A DNA stretch of 64,000 bases, from assembly GCF_001922305.1 (NCBI RefSeq), contig NZ_CP018839.1, positions 434,001-498,000 on the forward strand, in the 5' to 3' direction. How positions within the stretch are numbered: position 1 is the first letter of the stretch; every line of letters starts with the position of its first letter. Shown here piece after piece: positions 19,071 to 27,678 of this stretch. Source of the DNA: Thauera chlorobenzoica (GTDB taxonomy: Bacteria; Pseudomonadota; Gammaproteobacteria; Burkholderiales; Rhodocyclaceae). Both the position numbers and the translations under genes were made by a program. The notes below the pieces were generated by a model that worked only from the letters and a program-made list of their open reading frames with translations, did not search any database and had not been told where the DNA came from.

Positions 19071-21983
19071 TCAGTGCCGGTCCACGATGATCCGGTTGCG
19101 CCCGCTGCGCTTGGCCTCGTACAAGGCCTGGTCGGCGCGCTTGAGGTAATCCGATGCGTATTCGGCCGTACTCGGGATGCCGATCGCGACCCCGGCACTG
19201 ATCGTGAAACCGATCCCCTGGCTGCCCGCCGGTGCGCGCAGGGTGGCGATCTCGGCGTGCACGGCCTCGATGCGGGCGAGGGTGGCGTCGGCATCGGAGA
19301 AGGGCAGGAAGAGCACGAACTCCTCGCCGCCGAGGCGGGCCAGGCGGTCGGTGTCGCGGCGGAAGTGGGTGCGCAGGCAGTCGGCCAGCAGGCGCAGGCA
19401 CTCGTCGCCTGCCGGATGGCCCCAGGTGTCGTTGATGTGCTTGAAATGGTCGATGTCGATCATCACCACCGCGAAGCCGGTCCGGCTGCGCTGGCACCAG
19501 GCGAAGCCGGTGTCGAATTCGCGGTCGAAATACTTGCGGTTGCCCAGGCCGGTGAGGCCGTCGCTGAGGCTGTACTGTTCGAGTCGGGCGTTGGCTTCGG
19601 CGAGCTGGCGGTTGAGGGTGCCGAGCTTGCGGTTCCACAGCAGGAGCGCGACCAGTGCCAGCACGCCGATGCTCGCCCATTGCCAGAGCAGGCGGTAGTC
19701 CACTTTCTGTTCGACGGCGATGGCACGCCATTTCGATTCGATCCGGTGACGATCCTGGGTGCCGAGGGTGGCGATCAGTTTGCGGGCGATGGCGTGCAGT
19801 TCGGGGAGGTCGTTGCGGGTTGCGACCGACAGCGCGGCGTCGCCGGGAATGCGGCCGAGGACCTTGATGTCGGCCAGCCCCAGTTCGTGCAGATGGTAGC
19901 CGGCCGAGTTCAGGTTGCTGAGCAGGCCGTACAGGGTGCCGCGCTGGAGCCGGTGCAGGCCGTCGATTTCGCTGTCGACTTCGACGATATGGATCAGCGG
20001 GTAGCGTTCGCGCAGCCAGCGCAGGAGGGAATGGCCCCGCACCACGCCGACGTTGCGCCCGGCGAGCTGGTCCATGTCGTCGAGAAAGGGTGTTTCGATG
20101 CGCCCGAGCAGGATGTGGGGAACGGTGTAATAGGGATCGGTGAAGTTCAGGTAGGTGAGCCGCTCGGGGGTTTGCACCGCCAGCGTCAGCAGGTCGCAGC
20201 GGCGCTCGCGGATCGCCCCGAGCGCGTCGTTCCAGCTGGGAAGGAGGACGGTCTCGAAGCGCACCCCGGAGCGGGAGGCGAACAGGCCGAGGAAGTCTGC
20301 GGCCATGCCGCTGTGGCGGCCCCGGGCGTCGACGCCTTCGAACGGCATCCAGTTCGGTGAGGTGCACACCTTCAGCGTGTTCTGGCGCTCCTGCAAGAAG
20401 CTGCGCTCGCGGTCGTCGAAGGCGACGGGGGTGCCGTCCCCGCCTGCCGTGGCGGCCGGCAGCGCTGCGCCCAGCCAGCGATTGGCGATCGTGTGGCGCT
20501 CGGTCGGCGACAGGCTGGCGAGCGCGGCGTCGATGATCGCCGCCAGCGGCTCGAGCGCGGGGCGCACGCCGAAGCGCAAATCCTCGCCGGAATGGCCTTC
20601 GAGCTCGAGTTCGCCGGCTACGTGGAGGGAGCTCAGGCCGAGGGTGCGGATCCAGTGCTGGCCGTTGTGCAGGGGGGACAGGACGGCATCGACGCTGCCT
20701 TCCGCGAGCGCGGTGAACATCGCCTGCTGGGACGAGAAGGCGAGCACGCTGTCGCCGAGGTGCGCGCGCAGAGGCTGCTCGTAGAACACGCCCGCAGTCA
20801 CCGCGACCCGCATCCCGTGCAACTGCCCGGCCGAGGTCAGGCGGCGGGTGTGCTCGGTGCGTGTGAACACAACGTTCGGGATCCGGTGGTAGGGTGCGGT
20901 GAAGCGGGTGAAGCGGCGGCGTTCCGGGGTCTCCGAGATGTTGGCGATGAGGTCGATCTCGCCGCGCTGGAAGAGTTCGAGGAGGACCGGCCAGGTATCG
21001 GCGACGATGATCGTCTGCAGGCCGGTGAGATCCTGGACGCGGAGCAGCACATCCACCGCCAGCCCCTGCGTCCGGCCGTCGTCGGCGAAGCTGAAGGGCG
21101 GATAGTCGCGCGTGATCCCGACCCGCAGCGGCCCCAGGCCGCGCACATAGAGGGCCTGCTGCTCGCTGAGGCGGAAGTCGCCGCCGGTTTCCGCCGGGCG
21201 GCCGCCGAGTTCCTGCCAGCGGTGCTCGAGTTCGGCCAGCCGGCCCGGTGCGATGGCGGCGACCGCGGCCGCCAGGCGGGCGTGCAGATCCGGGGCCTGA
21301 GGGGGAACGCCGATGCGGAAATCCTCGATCTCCAGTCCGCCCATCGGGATGCGCGCGGCGACGCCGATCTGGTTGAAACCGGCCTTGCGGGCGAGAAAGC
21401 CGAGCGCCAGCTCGGGACCGACGATGGCGTCGACCCAGCCGAAGGCGATCGCGCGCACCAGGTTGGGCAGGCCGTCGTATTCGACGAGCTCGATGCCGTG
21501 GTCGACGAGCGCGCTCTTGAAGTAGATGTCGCGCACGATACCGACGCGAAACCGTTTGAGCCCGGCCAGATCGGCGACCGGCGGCAGCGGCCGGCGGGTG
21601 TCGTGCATGACGACGGTGTGGCGCAGGTGATAGGGCGCGGTGAAGCGGACCTGTGAGCTGCGCTCCTCGCGGTAGGAGATGCCGTCGATGGCGTCGATCT
21701 CGCCACGCAGGAACGCGGGGTAGAGCTCGGGCCAGCTGCCGGCGCGGTATTCGAAGCGCAGGCCCGCCTGGCGGGCGATTTCGTCGAGGACGTCGATCGA
21801 AAAGCCGACGACCCGGCCGTTCTCGACCCAGGTATAGGGCTCGTGGTCGGCGACGACGCCGATCGTCACCGTGGGCAGCGGTTCCGCGCGCGGCTCTGCG
21901 GCGATGGAGGGGCGGCCCGCCATGCACAGCATGAACAGGCACAGCGCCAGGAAGCGCAGGGCGGTCGGGATCAAGGCAGGCAT
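19071..21983 (-). CDS. membrane diguanylate cyclase with three tandem periplasmic solute-binding domains
   Basis: This 970-residue protein should sense small solutes in the periplasm and make cyclic di-GMP in the cytoplasm. A signal/anchor segment (about 8-28) is followed by three bacterial extracellular solute-binding (SBP_bac_3) domains. They start near residues 38 (TVTIGVVADHEPYTW), 284 (PLRVGITRDYPPFSF) and 534 (TLKVCTSPNWMPFEG). One membrane helix (about 765-785) and a short coiled coil lead to the GGDEF domain. Its active-site loop reads GGEEF (near 884), with intact DGLTGLGNRKYFD and IDIDHFKHIND. An RxxD inhibitory site is not evident before the GGEEF loop. There is no EAL domain. The ligands are unknown; amino-acid-like compounds are usual for this fold. 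Confidence 0.92.
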   Translation of the reverse strand: MPALIPTALRFLALCLFMLCMAGRPSIAAEPRAEPLPTVTIGVVADHEPYTWVENGRVVGFSIDVLDEIARQAGLRFEYRAGSWPELYPAFLRGEIDAIDGISYREERSSQVRFTAPYHLRHTVVMHDTRRPLPPVADLAGLKRFRVGIVRDIYFKSALVDHGIELVEYDGLPNLVRAIAFGWVDAIVGPELALGFLARKAGFNQIGVAARIPMGGLEIEDFRIGVPPQAPDLHARLAAAVAAIAPGRLAELEHRWQELGGRPAETGGDFRLSEQQALYVRGLGPLRVGITRDYPPFSFADDGRTQGLAVDVLLRVQDLTGLQTIIVADTWPVLLELFQRGEIDLIANISETPERRRFTRFTAPYHRIPNVVFTRTEHTRRLTSAGQLHGMRVAVTAGVFYEQPLRAHLGDSVLAFSSQQAMFTALAEGSVDAVLSPLHNGQHWIRTLGLSSLHVAGELELEGHSGEDLRFGVRPALEPLAAIIDAALASLSPTERHTIANRWLGAALPAATAGGDGTPVAFDDRERSFLQERQNTLKVCTSPNWMPFEGVDARGRHSGMAADFLGLFASRSGVRFETVLLPSWNDALGAIRERRCDLLTLAVQTPERLTYLNFTDPYYTVPHILLGRIETPFLDDMDQLAGRNVGVVRGHSLLRWLRERYPLIHIVEVDSEIDGLHRLQRGTLYGLLSNLNSAGYHLHELGLADIKVLGRIPGDAALSVATRNDLPELHAIARKLIATLGTQDRHRIESKWRAIAVEQKVDYRLLWQWASIGVLALVALLLWNRKLGTLNRQLAEANARLEQYSLSDGLTGLGNRKYFDREFDTGFAWCQRSRTGFAVVMIDIDHFKHINDTWGHPAGDECLRLLADCLRTHFRRDTDRLARLGGEEFVLFLPFSDADATLARIEAVHAEIATLRAPAGSQGIGFTISAGVAIGIPSTAEYASDYLKRADQALYEAKRSGRNRIIVDRH

Positions 21984-22116
21984 GCGTTACGCACGGGGGC
22001 GTGGTCGAAGATCAGGGCCGTCCCGGCGCGGCCCTGCGGGGAATTCATGTGGGGGTGGGGCGCAGGATGCGGCTTTGCCGCCTGTGCGCGGAACACGCGA
22101 TCCGACCGTACGCCAT

Positions 22117-22142
22117 CGCCATCAGGGTTTACTCTGATGGCG
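22117..22142. repeat. 9-bp hairpin between the cyclase and GST genes
   Basis: CGCCATCAG (22117-22125) and CTGATGGCG (22134-22142) form a perfect stem with an 8-base loop in the ~200-base gap (21984-22186). There is no T-run on either side, so it is a poor intrinsic terminator. It lies about 45 bases beyond the GST stop in the direction of that gene's transcription and may be a processed 3' end or a binding site. Nothing else is evident in this gap. Confidence 0.5.
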
Positions 22143-22186
22143 CTACTTTAACACCTTTGAAAGGCGGGCCGCCGCCGTAATGGCTT

Positions 22187-22798
22187 TCAGCCTGCCGGTG
22201 CCTGGGTGGCGGCGAAGCTGGCGCGCGCGAACAGGCGCTCGGCGAGCGGCTGCAGGCCGGGGTGGCGGCTGCGCCAGTCGAAGTCGGGGAAGCGCAGGTC
22301 GAGGTAGCCCAGGGTGACGGCGACGGCGATGTCGCCGAGCTGCATGGCATCGCCGTTGAACCACGGGCGGTGGCCGAGGCGGCGCTCCAGTTCGGCCAGG
22401 CCGCGCTCGACCTTGTCGAACTGGTGGGCGATCTCGCGTTCGCTGCGCTCGCCGTCGGGGCGGCGGGATTCGAGCAGGGCGGCGACCGCGGCGTCGGCGA
22501 CGCCGTCGGCGAGCGCCTCGGTCTGGCGTACGCGCACGGTTTCGAGCGCGCCGGCGGGCAGCAGCGCCGGGGCCGCGCCGAGGGTTTCGAGGTAGCCGGC
22601 GATCACCGGCGAGTCGAAGAAGGCTTCGCCTTCGGCGGTGAGCAGTACCGGCACCTTGCCCAGCGGGTTGAGGCTGGGGATACGGGTGTTGGCCTCCCAG
22701 GGGGAGTCGATGACGAGTTCGAAGGGGAGCGCCTTTTCTGCAAGGATGATGCGGATCTTGCGGGCGTAGGGGCTGGTGAGCGAGGCGAGCAGTTTCAT
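22187..22798 (-). CDS. glutathione S-transferase family protein (YibF-like)
   Basis: A cytosolic glutathione transferase of 203 residues. The N-terminal thioredoxin fold (1-78) begins MKLLASLTSPYARKIRIILAE and has the cis-proline and glutathione gamma-glutamyl contact region NPLGKVPVLL ... FDSPVIAGYL. The C-terminal helical domain (about 85-200) includes RPWFNGDAMQLGDIAVAV, the N-capping box and hydrophobic staple of the family. I chose ATG 22798; open sequence upstream has no ribosome site and no homology. The substrate cannot be told from sequence. It lies 52 bases behind the hydrolase gene on the same strand and may be its operon partner. Confidence 0.9.
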   Translation of the reverse strand: MKLLASLTSPYARKIRIILAEKALPFELVIDSPWEANTRIPSLNPLGKVPVLLTAEGEAFFDSPVIAGYLETLGAAPALLPAGALETVRVRQTEALADGVADAAVAALLESRRPDGERSEREIAHQFDKVERGLAELERRLGHRPWFNGDAMQLGDIAVAVTLGYLDLRFPDFDWRSRHPGLQPLAERLFARASFAATQAPAG

Positions 22799-22850
22799 GG
22801 GGCGGGAGTCTCCGTGACGTGACCGGGCGGTGGCGGCGGGGCTGAAAGGC

Positions 22851-23513
22851 TCAGGCACCGGCGCGAGGCAGGCTGCGCGCGATGAGGTCGCGGATCACGT
22901 GCAGTTTGCCGTGGAAGAAGTGATCGGCGCCGGGCACGACGGTGACCGGTCGCTCCTGCGGGCGCGCCCAGTCGAGCACGTTGGCAAGCGGCACGGTGTC
23001 GTCGTTTTCGCCGTGGATCAGCAGCGCGGGCAGTTGCGCCGGCAGCGCCGGGGGGGCGTAGTGACGCGCGCCGTCGGCGGCGGCGCCGGTGGCCATGCCC
23101 ACCAGCACGAGCTGGCGGGGCGGGGCGATGTCGGTGGCGAGGCGGGCGGCGACCCGGGCCTGGACGAAGCCGCCGAAGGAAAACCCCCCCAGCACCAGCG
23201 GCAGGCTGCCCCAGCGCGACTGCGCCCAGCTGATCACCGACAGCATGTCTTCGGTTTCGCCTGTACCGTGATCGTGCTCGCCGGTGCTTTTGCCGACGCC
23301 GCGGAAGTTCGGGCGGATCACCGCGTAGCCGAGGTCGCGGAAGGCGCGCGCCAGGGTGTGCGCCACCTTGTTGGTGTTGGCGCCGCCGTACAGCGGATGG
23401 GGATGGCACACCAGGGCGAGGCCTCCGACCGTCGCCGGGGCGTCGATCAGCACTTCGATGTCGCCGGCCGGGCCGCGCAGCAGGGCCGGTTCGGTGGGCA
23501 GCGGGCGGCTCAT
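22851..23513 (-). CDS. alpha/beta hydrolase
   Basis: A 220-residue alpha/beta hydrolase of the small dienelactone-hydrolase-like type. It has ALVCHPHPLYGGANTNKVAHTL (in two parts), an RPNFRGVGKSTG oxyanion region, the nucleophile serine in LGGFSFGGFV, the acid in LLIHGENDDTVPL, and the catalytic histidine in VPGADHFFHG. The start ATG (23513) overlaps the stop of the upstream ferredoxin gene by 4 bases, so they are co-translated. The natural substrate is unknown. Confidence 0.9.
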   Translation of the reverse strand: MSRPLPTEPALLRGPAGDIEVLIDAPATVGGLALVCHPHPLYGGANTNKVAHTLARAFRDLGYAVIRPNFRGVGKSTGEHDHGTGETEDMLSVISWAQSRWGSLPLVLGGFSFGGFVQARVAARLATDIAPPRQLVLVGMATGAAADGARHYAPPALPAQLPALLIHGENDDTVPLANVLDWARPQERPVTVVPGADHFFHGKLHVIRDLIARSLPRAGA

Positions 23514-23842
23514 GCCGTGCCCTCGGGCAGGCGCAGGCGGTCGACGATGTGGCCGCCCACGAGGTGGCGGTCGATGATCTCGTCGATGTCGTCCTTGTCG
23601 ATGTAGGTGTACCAGACGTTGTCCGGGTACACCACCAGCACCGGGCCGTCGTCGCAGCGGCCGAGGCAGCCGGCCTTGTTGATGCGCACGCCGCCCCCGC
23701 CGCCCTTGCCCTTGAGGCCGAGCGCGGCGATGCGCTCCTTGGCGTAGGTCTGCAGCGCGCTGGCCTGGTAGTCGTTGCAGCAGCGCTCGCCGGCCGGGCG
23801 CTGGTTGCAGCAGAAGAAGACGTGATGTTTGAAGTAGCTCAT
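23510..23842 (-). CDS. thioredoxin-like [2Fe-2S] ferredoxin
   Basis: A 110-residue thioredoxin-fold [2Fe-2S] ferredoxin. The expected four-cysteine arrangement is visible: cysteines in HHVFFCCNQRPAGERCCNDY near the N-terminus, and GCLGRCDDGPVLVVYPDNVWY in the second half. A five-glycine stretch (GKGGGGGVRINK) precedes the second cysteine pair. It probably shuttles single electrons to an unidentified partner. It overlaps the hydrolase gene downstream (ATGA), and the VanZ-like gene lies 49 bases upstream on the same strand. Confidence 0.9.
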   Translation of the reverse strand: MSYFKHHVFFCCNQRPAGERCCNDYQASALQTYAKERIAALGLKGKGGGGGVRINKAGCLGRCDDGPVLVVYPDNVWYTYIDKDDIDEIIDRHLVGGHIVDRLRLPEGTA

Positions 23843-23890
23843 GGCGTTTCTCTGGAGGACGGGGCGCGCGCAGGCGCCACGGGCATTCGA

Positions 23891-24991
23891 TTATAGGCGG
23901 CGGCCGCTCCGCGGGGAGGGGCTGCCGAGGTGCTCCCCGCGCCACAGCCCGAGCGCCGACAGGTAGGCCAGCGCGGCGAAGGGCCACAGGCTCGAGCTGA
24001 GCCGGGTCAGGCCGTGGAAGTTGAGGAAGTTGCTGAACCCGGTGAGCTGGCGGTCGTAGGGCAGGTAGGGGTTTTCCGGGATCAGGTTCGCCAGCGCAGT
24101 GGCGGCCAGCAGGCTGGTGCCGGCCAGCGCATGCTGGGCGAGGCGCGGCAGCAGCAGGCAGGGCAGCAGCAGGGCGAGCCCGATCACGAGGCCGTGGCGG
24201 GCCCCCGGGGTGAGCCAGGCGAGCGGCGCGCCGGGCTCGAAGAAGGTCGCGGTGGCGAGCGTCTTCGCGGCCACGCCGAGGATCAGCACCAGCAGCACCG
24301 GGAGCGGATTGGCGCCGCGCGTCAGGCAGCGGGCGAACAGCCCCACGGCCAGCAGTGCGCTGGCGGTGAGGGCGGTGTCGAAGGCGATGAAGCGCTCGGC
24401 ACGGAAGGGTAGCGGTGCGGGAATGCCGAGCAGGCTGCGCAGGTCGCCGCTGGAGAACAGCAAGCTGGTGGCGGTGAGCTGGCCCAGCAGCCACAGCCCG
24501 ATCAGCACCAGCCCGAGTTCGCCGGTACGCCCGCCGATCACGGCGTGCGCGCGCCAGCGCTGCAGCCGGCCCTGGGGGCCGAACAGGATCGCGCCCCAGC
24601 GCGCCCCGGCGAGGGCGCCGAGGAAGGCGCCGGCGACGTTGCCGCCGAGGTCGAGGTTGCTGGCGATGCGGCTGGGGAGGAAGTTTTGCAGCGTTTCCAG
24701 CCCCAGGCTGAGCAGGCCGGCGAGCACGGTGGCCGTTGCCGCCGCGCGTGCCGCGCTCCATCGTGCGGGCAGGGCCGCGGCGAGGAGGAAGCCCAGCGGC
24801 AGGTAGCCGAGGATGTTGAAAACGAAATCCTCGGCGATGAAATACTGCGGCCACGGCGCCCACAGGTAGTCGAGCGCCGGCAGCCCACTGTCGCGCCAGC
24901 CGGTCAGCGGGTGCAGGCAGGCGTAGGCCACCAGCAGCGCATAGGCCGGTGCGAGCGTGCGGGCGAAAGAAGCGGAGGATCGTGCGCTCAT
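23891..24991 (-). CDS. VanZ-like integral membrane protein
   Basis: A 366-residue multi-spanning membrane protein. The N-terminal ~160 residues match the VanZ-like pattern: PLTGWRDSG, then FVFNILGYLPLGFLLAAAL, LSLGLETLQNFLPSR and SNLDLGGNVAGAFLGALAG, with conserved acidic and asparagine residues inside helices. The rest adds about six hydrophobic helices with no recognisable domain. I took ATG 24991; the ribosome site is weak. VanZ itself confers low teicoplanin resistance, but most chromosomal homologs have no known role and may act in cell-envelope processes. Nothing here ties it to resistance. Confidence 0.82.
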   Translation of the reverse strand: MSARSSASFARTLAPAYALLVAYACLHPLTGWRDSGLPALDYLWAPWPQYFIAEDFVFNILGYLPLGFLLAAALPARWSAARAAATATVLAGLLSLGLETLQNFLPSRIASNLDLGGNVAGAFLGALAGARWGAILFGPQGRLQRWRAHAVIGGRTGELGLVLIGLWLLGQLTATSLLFSSGDLRSLLGIPAPLPFRAERFIAFDTALTASALLAVGLFARCLTRGANPLPVLLVLILGVAAKTLATATFFEPGAPLAWLTPGARHGLVIGLALLLPCLLLPRLAQHALAGTSLLAATALANLIPENPYLPYDRQLTGFSNFLNFHGLTRLSSSLWPFAALAYLSALGLWRGEHLGSPSPRSGRRL

Positions 24992-25120
24992 GGCAGGCCG
25001 CCGGCGATGCCGGCGGAGACGGGGAATGCTCCGGTCGGTGGGCCGGCCATTGTGCCAGCTCGCCGGGCGGGGATCATGCTGCGCCGCCGCGGCGTGACGG
25101 AAGAAAATGCTTGCGCCGAC

Positions 25121-25141
25121 GCATGTTGCAGTGCAGCATGC
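25121..25141. promoter_or_regulatory. imperfect palindrome upstream of the phasin gene (candidate PhaR operator)
   Basis: A 21-bp imperfect palindrome with arms GCATGTTGCA and TGCAGCATGC around one central base lies 46 bases before the phasin ATG. PHB regulator PhaR is known to bind TGC/GCA-rich dyads before phasin genes. The assignment to PhaR is inferred from motif type and position only. Confidence 0.45.
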
Positions 25142-25187
25142 GTCCATGCCGACCCCTCCCGGGTCTCGCTCACCACCAGGACTACCT

Positions 25188-25781
25188 ATGAACACTTCGC
25201 CCGAGAAGCTTCTCGCCGCCACCCGATCCGCCGCCGAAGCACAGGTCGTCGCACTCTCCTCCGCCAGCGACAGCCTGCTGTCGGCCGTTGAACACCTTGC
25301 CGCCCTCAACCTCAACACCACCCGTGCAGTGCTCGACGACGCCATCGTGCTGGGCCGTGCTGCTGCCGCCGTGCGCGAGCCGAAGGCATGGTTCGAACTG
25401 CAGCTCGGGATGATCGTTCCCGCGCTGCAAAAAAGCTTCGCCTACGCCAGGGCAGTCGGCGGCATCGCCACCCAGGCCCGCTCCGAGCTGCTCGGGCTCG
25501 CCGAATCCGGCGTGTCGCAGTCCCTCCAGGGGGTCATCGCCACGCTCGAGAATCTCGACCGCAATGCGCCGGCGGGCTCTGCGACGGGCTCCAGATTCGC
25601 CGCCGAAGCGTTGAAAAGCGCCGTTGCCAACGCGTCGTCCGCCTACGATGGCGCGAGCCAGGCGGTGAAGCAGGTCTCCGCTGCGGCCGAGGCCAGTGCC
25701 GACCATGCCGCCACCGCCACCGTCGATGCCATCGACCAGGCGACCAAGGCGACTGTAACGATGCTGAAGACCGCGGCCTGA
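25188..25781 (+). CDS. phasin family protein (PHB granule-associated)
   Basis: Phasins coat polyhydroxybutyrate granules and control their size. The 197-residue product starts at MNTSPEKLLAATRSAAEAQV. It is almost entirely amphipathic helix rich in Ala/Ser/Thr, with the phasin core LNLNTTRAVLDDAIVLGRA and EPKAWFELQLGMIVPALQKSFAYARAVG (in two parts). The start is ATG 25188. The gene stands alone, with a terminator-like hairpin downstream and a PhaR-type dyad upstream. No PHB synthase is in the window. Confidence 0.9.
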   Translation: MNTSPEKLLAATRSAAEAQVVALSSASDSLLSAVEHLAALNLNTTRAVLDDAIVLGRAAAAVREPKAWFELQLGMIVPALQKSFAYARAVGGIATQARSELLGLAESGVSQSLQGVIATLENLDRNAPAGSATGSRFAAEALKSAVANASSAYDGASQAVKQVSAAAEASADHAATATVDAIDQATKATVTMLKTAA

Positions 25782-25832
25782 GTCCATTCCCGGCGCCGCC
25801 GCAGGGCGCCGCGACGCGGCAGGCATATGCAG

Positions 25833-25864
25833 AAAGGCCAGCTTCAGGAGTGATGCTGGCCTTT
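25833..25864 (+). terminator. hairpin terminator after the phasin gene
   Basis: AAAGGCCAGC (25833-25842) pairs perfectly with GCTGGCCTTT (25855-25864) across a 12-base loop, 51 bases after the phasin stop. The T-tract is only three bases, extended by the stem itself. It separates the phasin unit from dbpA. Confidence 0.7.
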
Positions 25865-25969
25865 CGCGCCGATGTCGCCGGGCCCCGCCGGCCGGCCTTT
25901 GCGGTACCGCGGAACAAACCCTGCGAGGCTGCGCTGGCGCATCCGGTGCCCGCGGCCGGATAATCGCGC

Positions 25970-27403
25970 ATGACCGAACCGATCCCGCCGCGCTCCGCGC
26001 CCGCAGTGCCCGCTGCCCCTGCCGCTCCTTCTTTCGACGCATTGCCGCTGCCGCCTGCACTGCAGGCCGTGCTGAAGCAGCTCGACTATCGGGCAATGAC
26101 GCCCATTCAGGCGGCGAGCCTGCCGCTCGCACTCGCCGGGCACGACCTCATCGCCCAGGCCAGGACGGGCAGCGGCAAGACGGCGGCGTTCGCGCTGACC
26201 CTGCTTGCCCGGCTCGACCTGCGCCGCTTCGCGGTGCAGGCCCTGGTACTGTGCCCGACCCGTGAGCTGGCCGAACAGGTGGGCCAGGAAATTCGCCGCC
26301 TGGCGCGCTTCGAAGGCAACATCAAGGTCCTGACGCTGTGTGGCGGCAGCACGATGCGGCCGCAGCTGGCGAGCCTCGGGCATGGCGCGCATGTCGTCGT
26401 CGGCACGCCCGGGCGGATCATGGACCACCTGCAGCGCGGCAGCCTCGTGCTCGACGCACTCGAGACCCTGGTCCTCGACGAAGCTGACCGCATGCTCGAC
26501 ATGGGCTTTCACGACGACATCGCATTCGTCGCCGGCAAGTGTCCGGCACGGCGCCAGACCCTGCTGTTCTCCGCGACCTATCCTGACGGCATCGACGTGC
26601 TGGCGCATCGGTTCCTGCGCGAACCGCAGCAGGTGAGGCTGACCGAGCCCCACGCGGGGGGTACGATCCGCCAGCGCTTCTACCGGGTCGAGCCGCAGGC
26701 GCGGCTGCAGGCGGTGGCTCGCCTGCTCAGGCATTACCGCCCGCTCAGTGCGCTGGCGTTCTGCAACACCAGGCAGCAGTGCCGCGACCTGGTCGACGTG
26801 CTGCGCGCGCAGGGTTTTCATGCCCTGACCCTCAACGGCGAGCTGGAGCAGCGCGAGCGTGACCAGGTCCTGGTCCGGTTTGCCAACCGCAGCTGCTCGG
26901 TGCTGGTGGCGACCGATGTCGCCGCGCGCGGTCTCGACATCTCGCAGCTCGAGGCGGTGATCAACGTCGACATGACGCCCGACCCCGACCTCCATCTCCA
27001 CCGCATCGGCCGTACCGGCCGTGCCGAGCAGGACGGCTGGGCGTTGTCGCTGTGCACTCCGGCCGACCAGCGCCGCGTTGCGGCACTGGCCGAGGCGATG
27101 GGCCGGGAGCCGGAATGGCATGAGCTTGATGCCCTCCAGGACGAAGAGGCTCCGCCGCCGCCGCCGCCGATGGTGACCTTGCAGATCCTCGGCGGGCGCA
27201 AGGACAAGATCCGCCCCGGCGACGTGCTCGGCGCCCTCACTGGCGAAGCCGGCTGCAGCCGCGAGCAGGTCGGCAAGATCACCGTGACCGATCAGACCAC
27301 CTACGTCGCGGTGGCGCGCGACATCGCCCCCGAGCTGCTGCGCCGGCTGGCCGCCGGCAGGCTGAAGGGCAAACCGGTGAAGGTGCGCGCGCTGGAGGAG
27401 TGA
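25970..27403 (+). CDS. dbpA: DEAD-box ATP-dependent RNA helicase DbpA
   Basis: DbpA is an RNA helicase that acts in 50S subunit assembly through hairpin 92 of 23S rRNA. The 477-residue protein has an Ala/Pro N-terminal tail, then the helicase core with the Q motif (YRAMTPIQ), ARTGSGKT, PTRELAEQ, DEAD, SAT and HRIGRTGR. The last ~75 residues (VTLQILGGRKDKIRPGDVLGALTGEAG, in two parts, through TTYVAVARD) form the specific RNA-binding domain that separates DbpA from RhlE-type helicases. The start ATG follows a region with no strong ribosome site. Confidence 0.94.
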   Translation: MTEPIPPRSAPAVPAAPAAPSFDALPLPPALQAVLKQLDYRAMTPIQAASLPLALAGHDLIAQARTGSGKTAAFALTLLARLDLRRFAVQALVLCPTRELAEQVGQEIRRLARFEGNIKVLTLCGGSTMRPQLASLGHGAHVVVGTPGRIMDHLQRGSLVLDALETLVLDEADRMLDMGFHDDIAFVAGKCPARRQTLLFSATYPDGIDVLAHRFLREPQQVRLTEPHAGGTIRQRFYRVEPQARLQAVARLLRHYRPLSALAFCNTRQQCRDLVDVLRAQGFHALTLNGELEQRERDQVLVRFANRSCSVLVATDVAARGLDISQLEAVINVDMTPDPDLHLHRIGRTGRAEQDGWALSLCTPADQRRVAALAEAMGREPEWHELDALQDEEAPPPPPPMVTLQILGGRKDKIRPGDVLGALTGEAGCSREQVGKITVTDQTTYVAVARDIAPELLRRLAAGRLKGKPVKVRALEE

Positions 27404-27440
27404 GCCTCGACGCGGCCGCTCCCGGCCCCGGCCCCGGCGC

Positions 27441-27629
27441 CTGCAGGACCCCCGCGCGCAACTGCTATCCCACGGCATCAGCGGAGTGCAGGCCGCGCAC
27501 CACGACCGGCACGCCTGCACCGACGAAAAGCGCGCCGCGCTGGTGACCTGGGAGGCAAGGCTAGAGGCCATCCGCCAATCCGAGCGCACACCCTCGAACG
27601 TGGTTCGCCTGGGGCAGCGCGCCGCCTGA
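27441..27629 (+). pseudogene. 3' remnant of a phage-type tyrosine integrase
   Basis: One frame from base 27441 to the TGA at 27627-27629 reads DPRAQLLSHGISGVQ, then EKRAALVTWEARLEAI, and ends NVVRLGQRAA. This is the typical C-terminal tail of P4/phage-type tyrosine recombinases that sit beside tRNA genes, where an LSHxxGGVQxxxYxRHxY-like stretch is followed by EKRAALExWxxRL. The catalytic tyrosine position is replaced or lost (the region reads HHDRHACTDE), and everything upstream is missing, with dbpA only ~40 bases away. It is therefore a decayed fragment. The call rests on motif memory and could be tested by a protein search. Confidence 0.65.
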
Positions 27630-27660
27630 GCAACGGCATGCAGTAGGCCGAACTGTTCCA

Positions 27661-27676
27661 TTGGATTACACTCCAA
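27661..27676. promoter_or_regulatory. inverted repeat at the toxin start (candidate autoregulatory operator)
   Basis: TTGGA (27661-27665) and TCCAA (27672-27676) form a perfect dyad around a 6-base AT-rich centre, ending two bases before the toxin ATG. Such dyads over the promoter/start of toxin-antitoxin operons are usually bound by the antitoxin's helix-turn-helix. A clear -10/-35 pair was not resolved. Confidence 0.4.
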
Positions 27677-27678
27677 CC

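Noticed and set aside
23891..24991. Glycopeptide resistance gene (VanZ)
   Set aside because: The similarity is only to the broad VanZ-like membrane family, with no other van genes. The organism is Gram-negative, so a resistance call is unsupported.
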